Shown: positions 14,285-16,472 of the stretch, piece by piece
How the letters are laid out: every line of letters starts with the position of its first letter
How positions within the stretch are numbered: the stretch's first letter is position 1
Source of the DNA: an uncultured Clostridia bacterium
GTDB lineage: Bacteria > Bacillota > Clostridia > Christensenellales > UBA1242
Reading direction: 5' to 3'
Assembly (NCBI GenBank): GCA_934746185.1
Contig: CAKVEY010000016.1
Coordinates: forward strand, 1-16,472
Length of the DNA stretch: 16,472 nt
Notes under the pieces: model-generated
Told to the model about the DNA's origin: nothing
The model's database searches: none
Seen by the model: only the letters and a program-made list of their open reading frames with translations
Position numbers and translations under genes: made by a program

Positions 14285-15379
14285 ATGCACATAAATTTTG
14301 TGGAACTTAGGAATTTTAGAAATTATAGTTATGAAAAATTTTATCTAAGTTCTAACTTAAACATACTTTTAGGAGATAATGCTCAGGGTAAAACCAATTT
14401 GTTAGAGAGCATATATTTTTCGTGCATAGGAAAAAGTTTTAAAACAAAAAATGAAAAAGAATTGATAAAAAATGGACTAAATAATGCTCGAATTTTAATA
14501 GATTTTGAAAAAAATAACGGCAACAATATTATATCAATAGATTTTAAAGATAATCAAAAATTTGTTAAGTTAAACGAAATTAATATCACCAAAATGAGTA
14601 GTTTACTAGGAAATTTGGCGTGCGTATTCTTTTCTCCAAACGAATTAAAACTTGTTAAAGAAGCGCCAGAAGATAGACGGCGTTTTTTGGACATAGATAT
14701 TAGTCAAATAAATAAAAACTATTATTTGAATTTAATTAAATACAATAAAATTTTAAAAGAAAGAAATAAACTTTTAAAATCCACCGAAAATTTAGCTTTA
14801 ATTGAAGAAACTTTACCAATTTGGGATTATCAATTAGTATCATCTGCTAGCGAAATAATATTGTCAAGGCTCGACTTTGTTGAAAAATTAAATAAGTTTA
14901 GTAGTATAGAACATTCTAACTTATCAAGCAATAAAGAAAATTTAATTGTAGAATATGCGTCTTGCGATAATTTTGCAGGAAAAACAAAAGAAGAGATTGA
15001 ACAAATTTTATTTAATAAAATATTAGAAAATCGTGAAAAAGACTTAAAGCTAAAATATACTACTGTTGGGCCACATAGAGATGACCTAAAAATTTATTTA
15101 AACGACTTAGAAGTTAAGAGTTTTGGAAGTCAGGGGCAACAGCGAACGAGTTTGCTTTCTATAAAACTTGCCGAACTTGAAATCTTTAAAGAAGTGTTTA
15201 ATGAATACCCTTTACTACTACTTGATGATGTTTTCTCCGAACTTGATGAAAATAGAAAAATTAGACTTTTTGAAAGAGTTAAAAACTTACAAACAATAAT
15301 AACAACAACTAAATTTGATTTAGTTAATAAAGATACAAATATCATTAAAATTGAAGACGGAAAGATTGCGTTAAAATAA
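14285..15379 (+). CDS. recF: DNA replication/repair protein RecF
   Basis: 364 residues, full length. SMC-like ATPase that helps load RecA at gapped DNA together with RecO/RecR. Walker A GDNAQGKTN is at 30-38, the ABC signature GSQGQQRT at 281-288, and Walker B PLLLLDDVFSELDE with D314/D315 near the end. The PNELKLVKEAPEDRRRFLD segment (about 118-136) is also typical of RecF. The start ATG at 14285 matches the family N terminus (L-R-N-F-R-N-Y) and lies 8 nt from the -10, without Shine-Dalgarno. It is divergent from dnaA rather than downstream of dnaN, an uncommon order. Confidence 0.97.
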   Translation: MHINFVELRNFRNYSYEKFYLSSNLNILLGDNAQGKTNLLESIYFSCIGKSFKTKNEKELIKNGLNNARILIDFEKNNGNNIISIDFKDNQKFVKLNEINITKMSSLLGNLACVFFSPNELKLVKEAPEDRRRFLDIDISQINKNYYLNLIKYNKILKERNKLLKSTENLALIEETLPIWDYQLVSSASEIILSRLDFVEKLNKFSSIEHSNLSSNKENLIVEYASCDNFAGKTKEEIEQILFNKILENREKDLKLKYTTVGPHRDDLKIYLNDLEVKSFGSQGQQRTSLLSIKLAELEIFKEVFNEYPLLLLDDVFSELDENRKIRLFERVKNLQTIITTTKFDLVNKDTNIIKIEDGKIALK

Positions 15380-15453
15380 TCAAAATATATAAAAATTATT
15401 AAAAAATAGGCAAATTTAGGTCAAAAATTGCTTTAAAATTAATGTTATTAATT

Positions 15454-15493
15454 AAAAATATTAGTATTTATGGTGAAATTACTAATATTTTTT
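15454..15493 (+). terminator. recF terminator
   Basis: A perfect 13-bp inverted repeat (15454-15466 AAAAATATTAGTA and 15480-15492 TACTAATATTTTT) with a 13-nt loop and a T-rich tail, 75 nt after the recF stop. The stem has only two G/C pairs, so its strength is uncertain. Confidence 0.65.
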
Positions 15494-15578
15494 ATTATAT
15501 GTTTGAATGTAAAAATCTATTAAAAATTACAAAAAATAATCAAAGTATAAATTATAAATAATGTTTTAAACTAATATT

Positions 15579-15746
15579 ATGAAAGTTTTTACTTGTGATA
15601 TATGTAATAAAATTATTGATTATGATGATATGGAAATTTGTGTTGTTTGCAAAACAAAATATTGTAAAAATTGCAAATTAAAGTTACATAATTATTGTAG
15701 AATATGTAACACAAAAATATATAGTAGAAAAATTGACAAAATTTAA
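15579..15746 (+). CDS. 55-aa miniprotein with four CxxC motifs (RING/treble-clef-like)
   Basis: A short ORF with ATG at 15579 and TAA at 15744-15746, product beginning MKVFTCDICNKI. Cys pairs are at 6/9, 21/24, 29/32 and 40/43 (spacings x11, x4, x7), eight Cys in 55 residues and enough for two zinc ions. The x4 centre between the second and third pairs recalls cross-brace (RING/FYVE-like) zinc fingers; a bacterial zinc-binding adaptor is the most I can propose. The end is basic (K-I-Y-S-R-K-I-D-K-I). No Shine-Dalgarno is present and the upstream promoter is unclear (TAAACT at 15567-15572, 6 nt before ATG, has no -35). The regular Cys spacing is the main support for this being a gene. It lies 21 nt before a membrane-protein gene. 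Confidence 0.65.
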   Translation: MKVFTCDICNKIIDYDDMEICVVCKTKYCKNCKLKLHNYCRICNTKIYSRKIDKI

Positions 15747-15761
15747 AAAATATTTTAATAT
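15733..15761 (+). promoter_or_regulatory. Promoter inside the miniprotein gene, for the membrane protein
   Basis: TTGACA (15733-15738) lies within the last codons of the 55-aa ORF. A 17-nt spacer leads to TAATAT (15756-15761), which matches the consensus at four positions including the key A2 and T6. The -10 ends five bases before the ATG at 15767, so the mRNA would be leaderless. Confidence 0.5.
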
Positions 15762-15766
15762 TAAAT

Positions 15767-16246
15767 ATGCGAAATTTTGTACAAAATTTAAAAAAATATT
15801 ATTTTTTACTATTAAATACTTTTGTTCCGTATTTAATATTTTTATTTCCAGTTTATACAAGTTATTTTATTGATGAAATAGATAAAACTATTGTTAAATA
15901 CAATTTTTATAACTTAATGGACTTTGAAAACAATGCTTTGTTTTCAATTTTAATGATATTTTTCTTTATTTTTACTTTTATAAATTTAATTTTATTTATA
16001 TTAAGTATGATAAATTATTATAAAATTAAGTTATATAAGCCAGTTATTGATAAAATGGCATTGTTAAATAATATTCTACTTATTGTGTTAAGTGTTGTAT
16101 TTTTGGTGTTTACCATAATTTATTCTTGTAAAAGTGGTGTAACAGGGTTTAGATATAAAAATATGTTTAGTTATGGTAGTGTAATGCTAGTATGTTTTGA
16201 GTTAATTTCGTTGTTGTTTTTATCAAAAAAACAAAAGGAGAAGTAA
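15767..16246 (+). CDS. Small four-helix membrane protein of unknown function
   Basis: 159 residues, unrecognised. Hydrophobic segments at about 12-32, 57-82, 99-119 and 136-153, with a loop bearing DEIDK between the first two and a Lys-rich C terminus (KKQKEK). It is rich in Phe, Ile and Tyr and has no enzymatic motif I can see. The start ATG at 15767 has no Shine-Dalgarno (upstream is only A and T), consistent with the leaderless promoter just before it. The stop lies four bases before the rsmG ATG and the coding end overlaps the rsmG Shine-Dalgarno AAAGGAG, so rsmG is probably co-transcribed. Confidence 0.7.
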   Translation: MRNFVQNLKKYYFLLLNTFVPYLIFLFPVYTSYFIDEIDKTIVKYNFYNLMDFENNALFSILMIFFFIFTFINLILFILSMINYYKIKLYKPVIDKMALLNNILLIVLSVVFLVFTIIYSCKSGVTGFRYKNMFSYGSVMLVCFELISLLFLSKKQKEK

Positions 16247-16250
16247 GTGT

Positions 16251-16472
16251 ATGGAAGAACTGTTTAAAAAGTATAATATAGATGTTGACGAACAAAAAAT
16301 GTTATTATTTAATAACTATTATGTAGATTTAATAGAAAAAAATAAAGTTATGAATTTAACTGCTATTACTGATAAAACCGATGTATATGTTAAGCATTTT
16401 ATAGATAGTGTTTTACCTTTAAAAAACATAAAGAATAACTCAAAAATATTAGATGTTGGAACAGGTGCAGGC
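16251..16472 (+). CDS. rsmG: 16S rRNA (guanine-N7)-methyltransferase RsmG, N-terminal 74 residues
   Basis: Partial at the right edge. Residues NKVMNLTAIT, VKHFIDSVLPL and ILDVGTGAG (SAM-binding motif I) are characteristic of RsmG/GidB, which methylates G527 (E. coli numbering) of 16S rRNA; its loss gives low-level streptomycin resistance in several bacteria. ATG at 16251 with AAAGGAG at 16234-16240. rsmG near dnaA/recF is typical of origin-proximal DNA. Confidence 0.93.
   Translation, partial: MEELFKKYNIDVDEQKMLLFNNYYVDLIEKNKVMNLTAITDKTDVYVKHFIDSVLPLKNIKNNSKILDVGTGAG

Noticed and set aside
1..16472. CRISPR arrays, IS elements, tRNA or rRNA genes
   Set aside because: No regularly spaced repeats, no transposase or terminal inverted repeats, and no tRNA/rRNA-like sequence seen on reading both strands.

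Overview
The window is a very AT-rich stretch (roughly a quarter G+C by eye) of a bacterial chromosome close to the replication origin. Bacterial Shine-Dalgarno sites, near-consensus sigma-70/SigA promoters, TAA-dominated stops, a SPASM radical-SAM RiPP locus and a YdjG/YdjI-like gene pair all point to a low-GC Gram-positive (Bacillota, probably an uncultured anaerobe). TGG is the tryptophan codon and one gene ends in TGA, so the standard bacterial code applies. I cannot name a genus.

Layout. Bases 1-128 are the start of a DegV-family gene (minus). Bases 270-1900 hold a two-gene plus-strand RiPP locus: a 40-residue Cys-rich precursor, an intergenic terminator/attenuator, and a radical SAM/SPASM maturase. 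From 1934 to 14125 everything is on the minus strand. In transcription order from the right this is dnaA; a three-gene membrane/zinc-ribbon operon (SPFH protein, zinc-ribbon membrane protein, four-helix membrane protein); an XRE regulator overlapping a hydrolase-only Rel/SpoT homologue; a single HipA-like protein; a group II PLP decarboxylase overlapping a small nucleotidyltransferase; and metG. From 14285 on everything is on the plus strand: recF, a 55-residue four-CxxC miniprotein, a four-helix membrane protein and the start of rsmG.

The strand switch between dnaA and recF (14126-14284), both genes pointing outward, suggests oriC is in or near this gap, although no DnaA-box cluster is visible. 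dnaN, normally between dnaA and recF, is absent.

Two accessory units deserve most attention. The first is the RiPP locus, whose precursor carries CxxxE, CxxxN and CxxxD spacings like the Cys-X3-Asp/Glu motifs of ranthipeptides. The second is the run XRE regulator - (p)ppGpp hydrolase without synthetase - HipA-like protein, a possible stringent-response or toxin/antitoxin-like module. A further theme is unusually compact 5' ends: three genes (recF, the HipA-like gene, the membrane gene at 15767) have a -10 hexamer 5-8 nt before ATG and no Shine-Dalgarno, so their mRNAs are probably leaderless. Two others (RiPP precursor, XRE gene) have a predicted transcription start at the Shine-Dalgarno itself. 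Several hairpin terminators overlap stop codons.
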